Positions 37,996 to 49,200 of a DNA stretch of 64,000 bases are shown one piece after another (position 1 is the first letter of the stretch; each line of letters begins with the position of its first letter). The notes beneath the pieces were generated by a model. That model was given only the letters and a program-made list of their open reading frames with translations. It was not told the origin of the DNA and searched no databases. This stretch comes from Suttonella sp. R2A3. GTDB lineage: Bacteria; Pseudomonadota; Gammaproteobacteria; Cardiobacteriales; Cardiobacteriaceae. Location: the NCBI RefSeq assembly GCF_021513215.1, contig NZ_CP090975.1:861501-925500 (forward strand), given 5' to 3'. Made by a program: the position numbers and the translations under genes.

Positions 37996-40900
37996 TTAAA
38001 TGATCTGAATACCTGAATGACTTAGCACCAAGAGATCATTCGTCCCATCGCTATAAATATCATAAGAAACACCGCCAAAAGTCGTTGTTCCTGTAGCGGT
38101 TGTACTACCATAGAAATCCACGCTATCTCCCGCATTGCCTTTCACCATCATTGCCGAGTTATAGGTATTACCATTATCGTCGGTAAACGTTCCTGAGTTA
38201 CGGGTAAATGCCCCAGCATCCTCAATAATCAAACGATTATCACCACCGCCTGTGATATCAAATATCTCAAACCCGGTCAGATCATTGTTGTCTTGAAGGT
38301 ATTCAAAAAGTCCTGAGACGCCATCATCAAATTTATAGGTGTCAATACCCTCACCACCATCAGCAACACTACCTTCAGCATAGCGTTTGGTATTGATGAT
38401 CAACGTATCATTACCCGTCCCCATATATAGGTCGGCACCTGCCTCTAAATAGTCTAATGATTCACGTGTAAACCTTGCCGTATCATCACCAGCACCCATA
38501 TCAATAATGGTTCCACCCGTGGTAGCAATATTTGCCTGGAAATAGTCATCGCCATCGCCCATGAATATTCTCGAATCACCATCCAATGTATTGGACACAT
38601 ACATCGAGTCATCGCCACCATTGAAGTTGTATGTTCCAGCACTTACATTGCCTTTTACTAAGACAACTTCGCTAAAGTCACTCAAGTTATGAACTCGAAC
38701 CGCTGCAGAACCAGTTTGAGTACTACCTTCAAGCCAGTCAAAGCCATTTAGCAGCCAAGTAAAGTAATACAAATTGCCAAATTCACCCACATCTGTCTCA
38801 TTGCCCGCCTTATCAATAATCCCAAGCCGTGCCTGAATCTTGTCATAAGGTTCGGATGCTAATGCGTTGTAAATGGGATCTGTCAGAGGTTTTTTTAAAG
38901 CGAGTGAGAAAGTTCCATCACTAGAGGCAGTCGTATTAGCTTCACCGACATCAAACTTACCATTGTTATTTTCATCATCATAAACAAAGGCATCTGCTTC
39001 GGCGATACCTAAAAGTGTATTTGTATCACTATCATACCCATTAACGACTACATCACGTATTTTCTGATCCAACGTCATGTCCAGCGTGCCCGTAGTAACC
39101 GCAGGATCATAATCAGGAGAGGTTAATCGCGCTTCTAAGTGGTACGCCTTACCCTCCCAGCCATCGTAACCTGGCAGCTTAAATGATCTCCCAGAGCCAG
39201 TTTTCCAGCCCGAACCATCATTTAAGTTATACTCCCATGAAGCACCCCGTGGTATCCCCTCTACATGCACAGTGGGCTTCCTGGTGTAGTTATCGGTATT
39301 GCTACCAATATTTGGCGATACTTGACTACCAAATGTGTCATCAGCATCCAAAATATTAAGAACCAATGCGTCGTCGTTAATAATGGTCCCTTTTGCCGTC
39401 GATGTGCCGATTGTCATATCACCACTAGGATCACTCAATGTCACTGTAAAGGTCTCGCTGAGCTCAATCTTTGACTCTTGATTTGTGGCAATGGTGATGG
39501 TTTTACTGGTTTCATCTGCAGCAAAATTGAGTGTACCTGATGCTGCAACAATATCACTTGCATCAGCAGTATCATCACTTGCAAAACCAGTCGTATAATT
39601 AACACTGGCAGCCTGTGACGTATCGCCATTTCGTGTGACTGTGAAGGTTAAACTCTCCCCTTCTGTTGCGCTGGCATCAGTAATACTAAATTCACCAAGA
39701 TCCACGTTTGTTACAGCGCCTGAAACGGTTTGACTTGAACGATTACCAGCTACATCGGTTGCCACTACCTCAAACTCATAACGGTTTTTTGGCGCCTCAT
39801 AATCAAATGCGACCGTTTGCGTCACCTCACCTGTGGCAGAGTCAATGCTGAAATTAGCCGCGTCCGCACCGGTTAAACTATAGGTATAAGTATGCTTATC
39901 AGTAACTGCCGCGGTATAAACCACATCACCTGTCGTACTCTCTTTTACATCAGCGCCCGTTTGACTGCTAGTAAACACAGGTGCTGCGCTATCTACAGTA
40001 AAGCTTTCAATAGAGGTGTTTGACCCTAATGTTTTATTACCAGCGGCATCGGTCGCAGTGACTTTTATCGTTGCACCGTCGATACTATAGTCACCATCAG
40101 CAAGCATGGTTGGCGCTACCGACCATGTGCCATCACCAGCTACCGTAGTCGTTAACGTTTCACCACTAATTTCAACCCTGATACTATCACCAGCATCCCC
40201 TGTACCCATAAGCTTAGGGGCTGTATTGTTGGTTATATTATCTGTAACATCTGACCCCGTGTCGTTGGTGGCATCTTCAGGCAGTTTCATGGTTGGCACA
40301 GCTGGTGGCGTTAAATCAACTATTGCCGAATCTGTGACTTGGTCAGGATCTGTGATTGGGTTGCCAGAAGCATCCTTAGTAATACTCGCAGAAACATTCA
40401 GCGTTTTAACATCAGTTAGTACAGACACACCAGTCAAGGTGACATACCCCTTGGCATAGTCAGCCTCTGTAATCTTATACTCCCGAACCACACTACCGTT
40501 AACACTGAGTGAAATTGTTTCTCCCGCCAGCTCTGTACCCAAATCTATGGTGACTGAAGTTTCATTAGAAATATACTCACTCTTACTAATATAGCCATCA
40601 TCATTAATGTCCATATTAATAGTGATTTCTTCTAAGTGTGTATTTGCGCCAGCAACCCCCGTAGCTTCCTCACTATCATTACCCGATTTATCAATAGCAA
40701 CAGCTTTTACCGTCGAACCATCCTTTACAGAGGCTTGCGGGATGGTGATGCTACCATCTGCTTTTGGCGTAATACTTGGGTCATCCGATAACCAAGAACC
40801 ATCAGGTTGCTTGATTACGGTGATATTTTGTTCACTATCCGATTCATCCACATAAGTCACTGTATATGACGCCAAGTCAGGATCTGCTGGTGGCGCAACA

Positions 40901-43269
40901 GCAACGGATCCATTCTCACTATTTGGTGTTACCTTAGGTGCATTAGGTGGCGTAGTGTCATTAGCCACATCCGTTGCTGGGCCTGATTTGTTACCTGCTG
41001 CATCGGTGGCGGTTGCTGTGGCTGTTTCACCATTGATTAAGGGATCACCTAAGATAGCGATGGTGTATTCACCCTCACTATCTGCGGTAGTGCTGTAGTC
41101 AGGAACACCATCACCATCGGTATCAATCTTAACCGTCGAGCCAGGTTCTGCTTTACCTGAGATAGATTTACCGTTATCAGCAATGTTGATGGTCGGTGTA
41201 TCAGGAGCCGTGGTATCAGGTGCAGTGTCTGATGCCGGGTCTGATTTGTTACCTGCCGCATCGGTGGCGGTTGCTGTAGCTGTTTCACCATTGATTAAGG
41301 GATGACCTGAGGTGTCTACGGTGTAGTTACCCTCGCTATCTGCGGTAGTGCTGTAGTCAGGAACACCATCACCATCGGTATCAATCTTAACCGTCGAGCC
41401 TGGCTCTGCGGTACCTGAGATAGATTTACCGTTATCAGTAACGTGAATGGTTGGCTTATCCGGTGCTGTGGTGTCATTAGCGACATCCGTTGCTGGGCCT
41501 GATTTGTTACCTGCTGCATCGGTGGCGGTTGCTGTGGCTGTTTCGCCATTAGTTAAGGGATCACCTAAGATAGCGATGGTGTATTCACCCTCACTATCTG
41601 CGGTAGTGCTGTAGTCAGGAACACCATCACCATCGGTATCAATCTTAACCGTCGAGCCAGGTTCTGCTTTACCTGAGATAGATTTACCGTTATCAGCAAT
41701 GTTGATGGTCGGTGTATCAGGAGCCGTGGTATCAGGTGCAGTGTCTGATGCCGGGTCTGATTTGTTACCTGCCGCATCGGTGGCGGTTGCTGTGGCTGTT
41801 TCACCATTGATTAAGGGATCACCTGAGATAGCAACGGTGTAGTTACCCTCGCTATCTGCAGTAGTGCTGTAGTCAGGAACACCATCACCATCGGTATCAA
41901 TCTTAACCGTCGAGCCAGGTTCTGCTTTACCTGAGATAGATTTACCGTTATCAGCAATGTTGATGGTCGGTGTATCAGGAGCCGTGGTATCAGGTGCAGT
42001 GTCTGATGCCGGGTCTGATTTGTTACCTGCCGCATCGGTGGCGGTTGCTGTAGCTGTTTCACCATTGATTAAGGGATGACCTGAGGTGTCTACGGTGTAG
42101 TTACCCTCGCTATCTGCGGTAGTGCTGTAGTCAGGAACACCATCACCATCGGTATCAATCTTAACCGTCGAGCCTGGCTCTGCGGTACCTGAGATAGATT
42201 TACCGTTATCAGTAACGTGAATGGTTGGCTTATCCGGTGCTGTGGTGTCATTAGCGACATCCGTTGCTGGGCCTGATTTGTTACCTGCTGCATCGGTGGC
42301 GGTTGCTGTGGCTGTTTCGCCATTAGTTAAGGGATCACCTAAGATAGCGATGGTGTATTCACCCTCACTATCTGCGGTAGTGCTGTAGTCAGGAACACCA
42401 TCACCATCGGTATCAATCTTAACCGTCGAGCCAGGTTCTGCTTTACCTGAGATAGATTTACCGTTATCAGCAATGTTGATGGTCGGTGTATCAGGAGCCG
42501 TGGTATCAGGTGCAGTGTCTGATGCCGGGTCTGATTTGTTACCTGCTGCATCGGTGGCGGTTGCTGTGGCTGTCTCACCATTGATTAAGGGATGACCCGA
42601 GGTATTGACGGTGTAGTTACCCTCGCTATCTGCGGTAGTGCTGTAGTCAGGAACACCATCACCATTGGTATCAATCTTAACCGTTGAGCCTGGCTCTGCG
42701 GTACCTGAAATAGACTTGCCATCATCAGCAACGTGAATGGTTGGCTTATCAGGCGCAATGGTATCAGAGGTCGTATCTGTGTTAGTGGTGTTTACGTCTG
42801 TATCGCGATCATCGTCAAAATAAAGAAAGAAGGCTAATGGCACTAGCACCAGTGGCCATAATGGGGTGCCTTGGAATAAGGCGTCACCACCCAAGGCCTG
42901 GCCTGAGGGTATTTGTTCTGCGAGCATGGTGAGCGCGTTAACGTCTGCACCAGCTTCTGGAACATAGGCGTAGTATTGGCCGTCTTCGTTGAGACCAATC
43001 AGTGGGTTGTCTTTGGATTGCTGGTAATAGTCTTCAATGATCAGGTCTGGCTCATTAATGAGTGAGCCTTCAAAGGCAATCAGCAGGTCATCACCTTGAC
43101 GGAGTACAGTAAGGTTTTCCGGAGCAAATTGGGTGGCGGCGTCGATGAGTTCGTAGTTGACGCCATTTTGTGCAGCAATGCGTACGGCTTCGCTGCCTGC
43201 AGTGTTAATTTGCAGGGTTTCAACGGTATTCTCACCGCTATTAATGTTTAATGTGATCACTTTACTCAT
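37996..43269 (-). CDS. A1: giant BapA-prefix Ig-repeat adhesin, 1757 residues
   Basis: Order: BapA-type prefix (1-115), hydrophobic LWPLVLVPLAFFLYF (137-151), and seven 86-residue Big_6-like Ig repeats (about 171-772) with AEPGSTVKIDTDGDGVPDYS cores. Then come an FN3-like domain (~775-870), two further Ig-like domains to ~1085 (one with an EF-hand-like DINDDGYISKSEY), a cadherin-like domain (~1090-1185), a Calx-beta domain (~1190-1300), an RTX-like stretch (~1550-1640, GDGDD, GAGDD, GTGND) and a C-terminal secretion region ending LLVLSHSGIQII. This is the typical plan of a calcium-stiffened biofilm adhesin exported by a LapBCE-type T1SS. The 5' end is A0-like and the body A3-like (see findings). 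PTS-like gene 2 lies 198 bases upstream. Confidence 0.88.
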   Translation of the reverse strand: MSKVITLNINSGENTVETLQINTAGSEAVRIAAQNGVNYELIDAATQFAPENLTVLRQGDDLLIAFEGSLINEPDLIIEDYYQQSKDNPLIGLNEDGQYYAYVPEAGADVNALTMLAEQIPSGQALGGDALFQGTPLWPLVLVPLAFFLYFDDDRDTDVNTTNTDTTSDTIAPDKPTIHVADDGKSISGTAEPGSTVKIDTNGDGVPDYSTTADSEGNYTVNTSGHPLINGETATATATDAAGNKSDPASDTAPDTTAPDTPTINIADNGKSISGKAEPGSTVKIDTDGDGVPDYSTTADSEGEYTIAILGDPLTNGETATATATDAAGNKSGPATDVANDTTAPDKPTIHVTDNGKSISGTAEPGSTVKIDTDGDGVPDYSTTADSEGNYTVDTSGHPLINGETATATATDAAGNKSDPASDTAPDTTAPDTPTINIADNGKSISGKAEPGSTVKIDTDGDGVPDYSTTADSEGNYTVAISGDPLINGETATATATDAAGNKSDPASDTAPDTTAPDTPTINIADNGKSISGKAEPGSTVKIDTDGDGVPDYSTTADSEGEYTIAILGDPLTNGETATATATDAAGNKSGPATDVANDTTAPDKPTIHVTDNGKSISGTAEPGSTVKIDTDGDGVPDYSTTADSEGNYTVDTSGHPLINGETATATATDAAGNKSDPASDTAPDTTAPDTPTINIADNGKSISGKAEPGSTVKIDTDGDGVPDYSTTADSEGEYTIAILGDPLINGETATATATDAAGNKSGPATDVANDTTPPNAPKVTPNSENGSVAVAPPADPDLASYTVTYVDESDSEQNITVIKQPDGSWLSDDPSITPKADGSITIPQASVKDGSTVKAVAIDKSGNDSEEATGVAGANTHLEEITINMDINDDGYISKSEYISNETSVTIDLGTELAGETISLSVNGSVVREYKITEADYAKGYVTLTGVSVLTDVKTLNVSASITKDASGNPITDPDQVTDSAIVDLTPPAVPTMKLPEDATNDTGSDVTDNITNNTAPKLMGTGDAGDSIRVEISGETLTTTVAGDGTWSVAPTMLADGDYSIDGATIKVTATDAAGNKTLGSNTSIESFTVDSAAPVFTSSQTGADVKESTTGDVVYTAAVTDKHTYTYSLTGADAANFSIDSATGEVTQTVAFDYEAPKNRYEFEVVATDVAGNRSSQTVSGAVTNVDLGEFSITDASATEGESLTFTVTRNGDTSQAASVNYTTGFASDDTADASDIVAASGTLNFAADETSKTITIATNQESKIELSETFTVTLSDPSGDMTIGTSTAKGTIINDDALVLNILDADDTFGSQVSPNIGSNTDNYTRKPTVHVEGIPRGASWEYNLNDGSGWKTGSGRSFKLPGYDGWEGKAYHLEARLTSPDYDPAVTTGTLDMTLDQKIRDVVVNGYDSDTNTLLGIAEADAFVYDDENNNGKFDVGEANTTASSDGTFSLALKKPLTDPIYNALASEPYDKIQARLGIIDKAGNETDVGEFGNLYYFTWLLNGFDWLEGSTQTGSAAVRVHNLSDFSEVVLVKGNVSAGTYNFNGGDDSMYVSNTLDGDSRIFMGDGDDYFQANIATTGGTIIDMGAGDDTARFTRESLDYLEAGADLYMGTGNDTLIINTKRYAEGSVADGGEGIDTYKFDDGVSGLFEYLQDNNDLTGFEIFDITGGGDNRLIIEDAGAFTRNSGTFTDDNGNTYNSAMMVKGNAGDSVDFYGSTTATGTTTFGGVSYDIYSDGTNDLLVLSHSGIQII
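40954..42759. repeat. Seven 258-bp Ig repeats within A1
   Basis: The period is 258 bases (86 codons). Two sub-types alternate, one with PTINIADNGKSISGKAEP and one with PTIHVTDNGKSISGTAEP, so longer blocks of two to three repeats are also nearly identical. This nested similarity favours loss or gain of single repeats. Confidence 0.88.
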
Positions 43270-43467
43270 TACCGTCTAATCCTTTTATAGCAATTATTTA
43301 AGCCCATATAGAGGCTTTAATTTAGCGTGCGCCAACGACACAGAAACCAATACTTAATCTATCACATTCATACTTTTTTGTAATTATCCTTGCACTAAAA
43401 AATACTCATCAATGCTTGTTTAACCAAATACAAACCATCTATTTGGGGAAATGCGTGGCCGCGACTT

Positions 43468-44556
43468 TTAAACGCCATCAAGCGCCATATCACCTTGAAC
43501 AATCCAACCGCGACGACTCATCCACGCACGCATTAATCCAGCAATCAGTGCGGGTAAGATAAACATCAATAACACAATAGCCATCCAGATCGTCATGACG
43601 GATAAAACACCTGCGTTGGCATCAATAACCGCGAACACGCCCACCAGACCAGCTGTTCCCATGCCGCTACCAAGCGCACTGCATTGCAGCGCAAAGACAA
43701 CTGTTGCTAATGGGCCAACGATGGCGCTTGCCACAATCGCTGGCAACATGATGATCGGTTTGCGCATCACATTAGGAATTTGCAGCATACTGGTGCCTAG
43801 CCCTTGGGAAATCAGACCGCTGATCCCATTTTCACGAAAGCTCGCAACAGCAAAGCCCACCATATGCGCTGCACAACCCACCACCGCCGCCCCACCGGCC
43901 AAACCGTCCAAACCAATAGCAATACACATCGCCGCACTACTGGTTGGTAGCGTGAGTAATATACCCACCACCACGCTAATCACAACCCCCATCAAAAAGG
44001 GTTGTAGTGAGGTGGCATAATGAATCGCCTGGCCAAGCGCGTTAATCGCCGCGACTACCGGCGGGCACAACGTCCAGCAAATCAACAGCGCCATGCTAAA
44101 CATCGCGAGCGGAAGTAATAAGATATCAAGCCGTGTTTTGCCATGCAGCCAAGCGCCTAAACGGTAAGAAAATACGGCAGTGAGGTAGGCGCCAATCGGA
44201 TTGCCCGGCAGCGCCCTTAGCATCGGGGGCAGGTTTTCCAAATCACGCACAAAAAGCGTACCACCGACCAGTAATTCGCTGTGTGCGCCCATCATGCCGG
44301 TAACTAAACAACACAAAGCAACCAGCGGTGGCGCGCCTAAATAGACAGCGATGCCGACGCCAATCCCCGCCCCCATCATCACACCGGCCCATTTGCCAAT
44401 TAATACAAATAGCTCCCAGCCAAACCAAGCGCCAATTTGGCTCATGATTAAGCCGGCAATCAAGGTAACAAACAACCCTGCCGCCATACCGCTAAGCGCG
44501 GTGATAAAGTATTTATGGAGAAATGCCTTAGTTTGAATCGCCATCGTCTTTACCAT
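43468..44556 (-). CDS. PTS EIIC-like membrane protein, copy 2
   Basis: Residue-for-residue identical to copy 1. Here it is the upstream neighbour of A1 (198-base spacer, same strand), so the functional pairing in the middle of the array is PTS-like protein with a giant adhesin rather than with the short A0. No sign of decay or divergence in this copy. Confidence 0.8.
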   Translation of the reverse strand: MVKTMAIQTKAFLHKYFITALSGMAAGLFVTLIAGLIMSQIGAWFGWELFVLIGKWAGVMMGAGIGVGIAVYLGAPPLVALCCLVTGMMGAHSELLVGGTLFVRDLENLPPMLRALPGNPIGAYLTAVFSYRLGAWLHGKTRLDILLLPLAMFSMALLICWTLCPPVVAAINALGQAIHYATSLQPFLMGVVISVVVGILLTLPTSSAAMCIAIGLDGLAGGAAVVGCAAHMVGFAVASFRENGISGLISQGLGTSMLQIPNVMRKPIIMLPAIVASAIVGPLATVVFALQCSALGSGMGTAGLVGVFAVIDANAGVLSVMTIWMAIVLLMFILPALIAGLMRAWMSRRGWIVQGDMALDGV

Positions 44557-44876
44557 GCAAAATGAGCACTATAACACATGAACAATTATTCATATTCACT
44601 ATTGCACCCACCACCACTGCTACAAAACAGTTAGCCTTAAGAGGACAACGCGGTTAAAACGATAGTTCATCGAGTAACAATTAATACCTACTGCTTCACG
44701 CATAGCTTATAGTCACATTCAACTGTATTTACCATTTAATAGCATGCAAAACATGGCCATCTGTCGAAATGTCACATAAAACCTTTTATCATTGATGAAA
44801 ATCGTTTGGATGCGTACGCTAACCCATTACCACGACAGCCTCAACCTTTTATAACCCCTGACTCTTAAACCTTTTT

Positions 44877-46160
44877 ATGCAAAAAACGGCAATCAACTCA
44901 ATAGATAGTAAAACACTGAAGCAAATCATAGACGAGTTTATGGTACTAGCCAATAACGCTGATTTCACAGCTGGTAAAGCCTTACTGTTACAAGCCGCTA
45001 AACACTACCCTAATGAACCATTGGTTTTTATGAATCTTGGACTGTGCCACTTAAGACTAAAAGAGCTACAAGCGGCTTACGATGCTTATCAAAAAACACT
45101 GGCGCTATTCCGTGACGAAACACCAAACACCAACCTCTATGACGGTCTAGCAGAGGCCTGCTTTTTTCTTGATAAACCTGAAGAGACAAAAAAATATGGC
45201 AGATTAGCGCTAGAAACCAAACTGTCACAAATCAAAAAAATTGAGCCTTTGCCATTTGCCAGCAAACACCCACCCGCTTTTAACGACAAAAACCCTAGCG
45301 AAAATATCATTTCATTTTCACTCTTTGGCGATAACCCAAGGTATTGTGAAACTGCCCTACTCAACATTTACTGGGCAAAAAAAGTGTTGCCAAACTGGAC
45401 TTGCCGCTTTTACCTTGATGACAGTGTGCCAACCCATGTCAAAAACCGACTTCAAAAACATGGTGGGCAGATTGTTGAAGTATCTACGGAAATAAAACAA
45501 CGGATGTCGGGGCTGTTCTGGCGCTTTTTAGTGATAGACGACCCCAGCGCAAAACGCTTTTTAATTCGTGATGCAGATTCGCTGGTTTCTTTTAAAGAAC
45601 GTGTTGCCATCAATGCATGGCTAAGAAGCGATAAATGGTTTCATACGATGCGCGATTTTTGCTCACACACCGAGCTGATTTTGGCGGGCATGTGGGGCGG
45701 TTGCCATGGTGCCATTGACAACATCCAAGAGAAAATAAATACTTTTCATAACCTGCAAGCAAAAGGGACACAGCGGTTTTGGGATCAACATTTCCTGCGT
45801 TACCAGATCTACCCAATCCTCTCACAAAGCCTGCTTGCTCACGACAGCCAAGACATACAAGCGGGTGCGCTGCCCTTTCCTGAAACCAAAGCAAAAACAG
45901 ACCACGAACGCCATGAAAACTTTCATATAGGACGTAACATGGCAACAGGTCGGGTTCTGATCAATACTGCAAATACCGAACATACCCACGTAAGCTGGCA
46001 GCTGGTTAATACAAAATCCCCTGATGTCATTTATGGATATACCCAGCCTATCAACGGACAAGAACAGGTGGCCATTCACTTACCCGATGAGCATATAAAA
46101 AAGCTGCAGCAGAAAATATTTGGCATTAAAACACAATTTTTTACGCCGAATGATCGTTAG
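44877..46160 (+). CDS. TPR plus glycosyltransferase-like protein, copy 2
   Basis: Identical to copy 1, with TPR helices and the RDADS, MRDF and GMWGG motifs intact. It converges on A2. Because the 5' spacer is also duplicated exactly, this copy should be expressed like the others, giving a threefold gene dose. Confidence 0.78.
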   Translation: MQKTAINSIDSKTLKQIIDEFMVLANNADFTAGKALLLQAAKHYPNEPLVFMNLGLCHLRLKELQAAYDAYQKTLALFRDETPNTNLYDGLAEACFFLDKPEETKKYGRLALETKLSQIKKIEPLPFASKHPPAFNDKNPSENIISFSLFGDNPRYCETALLNIYWAKKVLPNWTCRFYLDDSVPTHVKNRLQKHGGQIVEVSTEIKQRMSGLFWRFLVIDDPSAKRFLIRDADSLVSFKERVAINAWLRSDKWFHTMRDFCSHTELILAGMWGGCHGAIDNIQEKINTFHNLQAKGTQRFWDQHFLRYQIYPILSQSLLAHDSQDIQAGALPFPETKAKTDHERHENFHIGRNMATGRVLINTANTEHTHVSWQLVNTKSPDVIYGYTQPINGQEQVAIHLPDEHIKKLQQKIFGIKTQFFTPNDR

Positions 46161-46169
46161 ATAATCGAT

Positions 46170-46197
46170 AAAAAAGCCTCCAGATGGAGGCTTTTTT
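46170..46197. terminator. Bidirectional terminator between glycosyltransferase-like gene 2 and A2
   Basis: Same GCCTCC/GGAGGC hairpin with A and T flanks as in unit 1. Confidence 0.92.
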
Positions 46198-46221
46198 GCA
46201 AGGAACATCCGTGCTCTCAGG

Positions 46222-49200
46222 TTAAATGATCTGAATACCTGAATGACTTAGCACCAAGAGATCATTCGTCCCATCGCTATAAATATCATAAGAAACACCG
46301 CCAAAAGTCGTTGTTCCTGTAGCGGTTGTACTACCATAGAAATCCACGCTATCTCCCGCATTGCCTTTCACCATCATTGCCGAGTTATAGGTATTACCAT
46401 TATCGTCGGTAAACGTTCCTGAGTTACGGGTAAATGCCCCAGCATCCTCAATAATCAAACGATTATCACCACCGCCTGTGATATCAAATATCTCAAACCC
46501 GGTCAGATCATTGTTGTCTTGAAGGTATTCAAAAAGTCCTGAGACGCCATCATCAAATTTATAGGTGTCAATACCCTCACCACCATCAGCAACACTACCT
46601 TCAGCATAGCGTTTGGTATTGATGATCAACGTATCATTACCCGTCCCCATATATAGGTCGGCACCTGCCTCTAAATAGTCTAATGATTCACGTGTAAACC
46701 TTGCCGTATCATCACCAGCACCCATATCAATAATGGTTCCACCCGTGGTAGCAATATTTGCCTGGAAATAGTCATCGCCATCGCCCATGAATATTCTCGA
46801 ATCACCATCCAATGTATTGGACACATACATCGAGTCATCGCCACCATTGAAGTTGTATGTTCCAGCACTTACATTGCCTTTTACTAAGACAACTTCGCTA
46901 AAGTCACTCAAGTTATGAACTCGAACCGCTGCAGAACCAGTTTGAGTACTACCTTCAAGCCAGTCAAAGCCATTTAGCAGCCAAGTAAAGTAATACAAAT
47001 TGCCAAATTCACCCACATCTGTCTCATTGCCCGCCTTATCAATAATCCCAAGCCGTGCCTGAATCTTGTCATAAGGTTCGGATGCTAATGCGTTGTAAAT
47101 GGGATCTGTCAGAGGTTTTTTTAAAGCGAGTGAGAAAGTTCCATCACTAGAGGCAGTCGTATTAGCTTCACCGACATCAAACTTACCATTGTTATTTTCA
47201 TCATCATAAACAAAGGCATCTGCTTCGGCGATACCTAAAAGTGTATTTGTATCACTATCATACCCATTAACGACTACATCACGTATTTTCTGATCCAACG
47301 TCATGTCTAGCGTGCCCGTAGTAACCGCAGGATCATAATCAGGAGAGGTTAATCGCGCTTCTAAGTGGTACGCCTTACCCTCCCAGCCATCGTAACCTGG
47401 CAGCTTAAATGATCTCCCAGAGCCAGTTTTCCAGCCCGAACCATCATTTAAGTTATACTCCCATGAAGCACCCCGTGGTATCCCCTCTACATGCACAGTG
47501 GGCTTCCTGGTGTAGTTATCGGTATTGCTACCAATATTTGGCGATACTTGACTACCAAATGTGTCATCAGCATCCAAAATATTAAGAACCAATGCGTCGT
47601 CGTTAATAATGGTCCCTTTTGCCGTCGATGTGCCGATTGTCATATCACCACTAGGATCACTCAATGTCACTGTAAAGGTCTCGCTGAGCTCAATCTTTGA
47701 CTCTTGATTTGTGGCAATGGTGATGGTTTTACTGGTTTCATCTGCAGCAAAATTGAGTGTACCTGATGCTGCAACAATATCACTTGCATCAGCAGTATCA
47801 TCACTTGCAAAACCAGTCGTATAATTAACACTGGCAGCCTGTGACGTATCGCCATTTCGTGTGACTGTGAAGGTTAAACTCTCCCCTTCTGTTGCGCTGG
47901 CATCAGTAATACTAAATTCACCAAGATCCACGTTTGTTACAGCGCCTGAAACGGTTTGACTTGAACGATTACCAGCTACATCGGTTGCCACTACCTCAAA
48001 CTCATAACGGTTTTTTGGCGCCTCATAATCAAATGCGACCGTTTGCGTCACCTCACCTGTGGCAGAGTCAATGCTGAAATTAGCCGCGTCCGCACCGGTT
48101 AAACTATAGGTATAAGTATGCTTATCAGTAACTGCCGCGGTATAAACCACATCACCTGTCGTACTCTCTTTTACATCAGCGCCCGTTTGACTGCTAGTAA
48201 ACACAGGTGCTGCGCTATCTACAGTAAAGCTTTCAATAGAGGTGTTTGACCCTAATGTTTTATTACCAGCGGCATCGGTCGCAGTGACTTTTATCGTTGC
48301 ACCGTCGATACTATAGTCACCATCAGCAAGCATGGTTGGCGCTACCGACCATGTGCCATCACCAGCTACCGTAGTCGTTAACGTTTCACCACTAATTTCA
48401 ACCCTGATACTATCACCAGCATCCCCTGTACCCATAAGCTTAGGGGCTGTATTGTTGGTTATATTATCTGTAACATCTGACCCCGTGTCGTTGGTGGCAT
48501 CTTCAGGCAGTTTCATGGTTGGCACAGCTGGTGGCGTTAAATCAACTATTGCCGAATCTGTGACTTGGTCAGGATCTGTGATTGGGTTGCCAGAAGCATC
48601 CTTAGTAATACTCGCAGAAACATTCAGCGTTTTAACATCAGTTAGTACAGACACACCAGTCAAGGTGACATACCCCTTGGCATAGTCAGCCTCTGTAATC
48701 TTATACTCCCGAACCACACTACCGTTAACACTGAGTGAAATTGTTTCTCCCGCCAGCTCTGTACCCAAATCTATGGTGACTGAAGTTTCATTAGAAATAT
48801 ACTCACTCTTACTAATATAGCCATCATCATTAATGTCCATATTAATAGTGATTTCTTCTAAGTGTGTATTTGCGCCAGCAACCCCCGTAGCTTCCTCACT
48901 ATCATTACCCGATTTATCAATAGCAACAGCTTTTACCGTCGAACCATCCTTTACAGAGGCTTGCGGGATGGTGATGCTACCATCTGCTTTTGGCGTAATA
49001 CTTGGGTCATCCGATAACCAAGAACCATCAGGTTGCTTGATTACGGTGATATTTTGTTCACTATCCGATTCATCCACATAAGTCACTGTATATGACGCCA
49101 AGTCAGGATCTGCTGGTGGCGCAACAGCAACGGATCCATTCTCACTATTTGGTGTTACCTTAGGTGCATTAGGTGGCGTAGTGTCATTAGCCACATCCGT

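Larger units (their letters stand above)
34685..42910. repeat. Tandem module unit 1 (8,226 bp)
   Basis: The first full unit of the array. It runs from within the prefix-coding part of A0, through PTS-like gene 1, glycosyltransferase-like gene 1 and the A1 body, to the equivalent point in the A1 prefix. The next unit starts with the same sequence 8,226 bases on. The left limit is the last A0-specific base (C at 34684, T in A1-A3). The only base I found differing from units 2 and 3 is C at 39082 (T in the others), a synonymous change. Confidence 0.93.

Noticed and set aside
40954-42759. Regularly spaced repeats that could suggest a CRISPR or satellite array
   Set aside because: The 258-base period keeps an open frame and encodes Ig-like domains; there are no short repeats with unique spacers and no cas genes.
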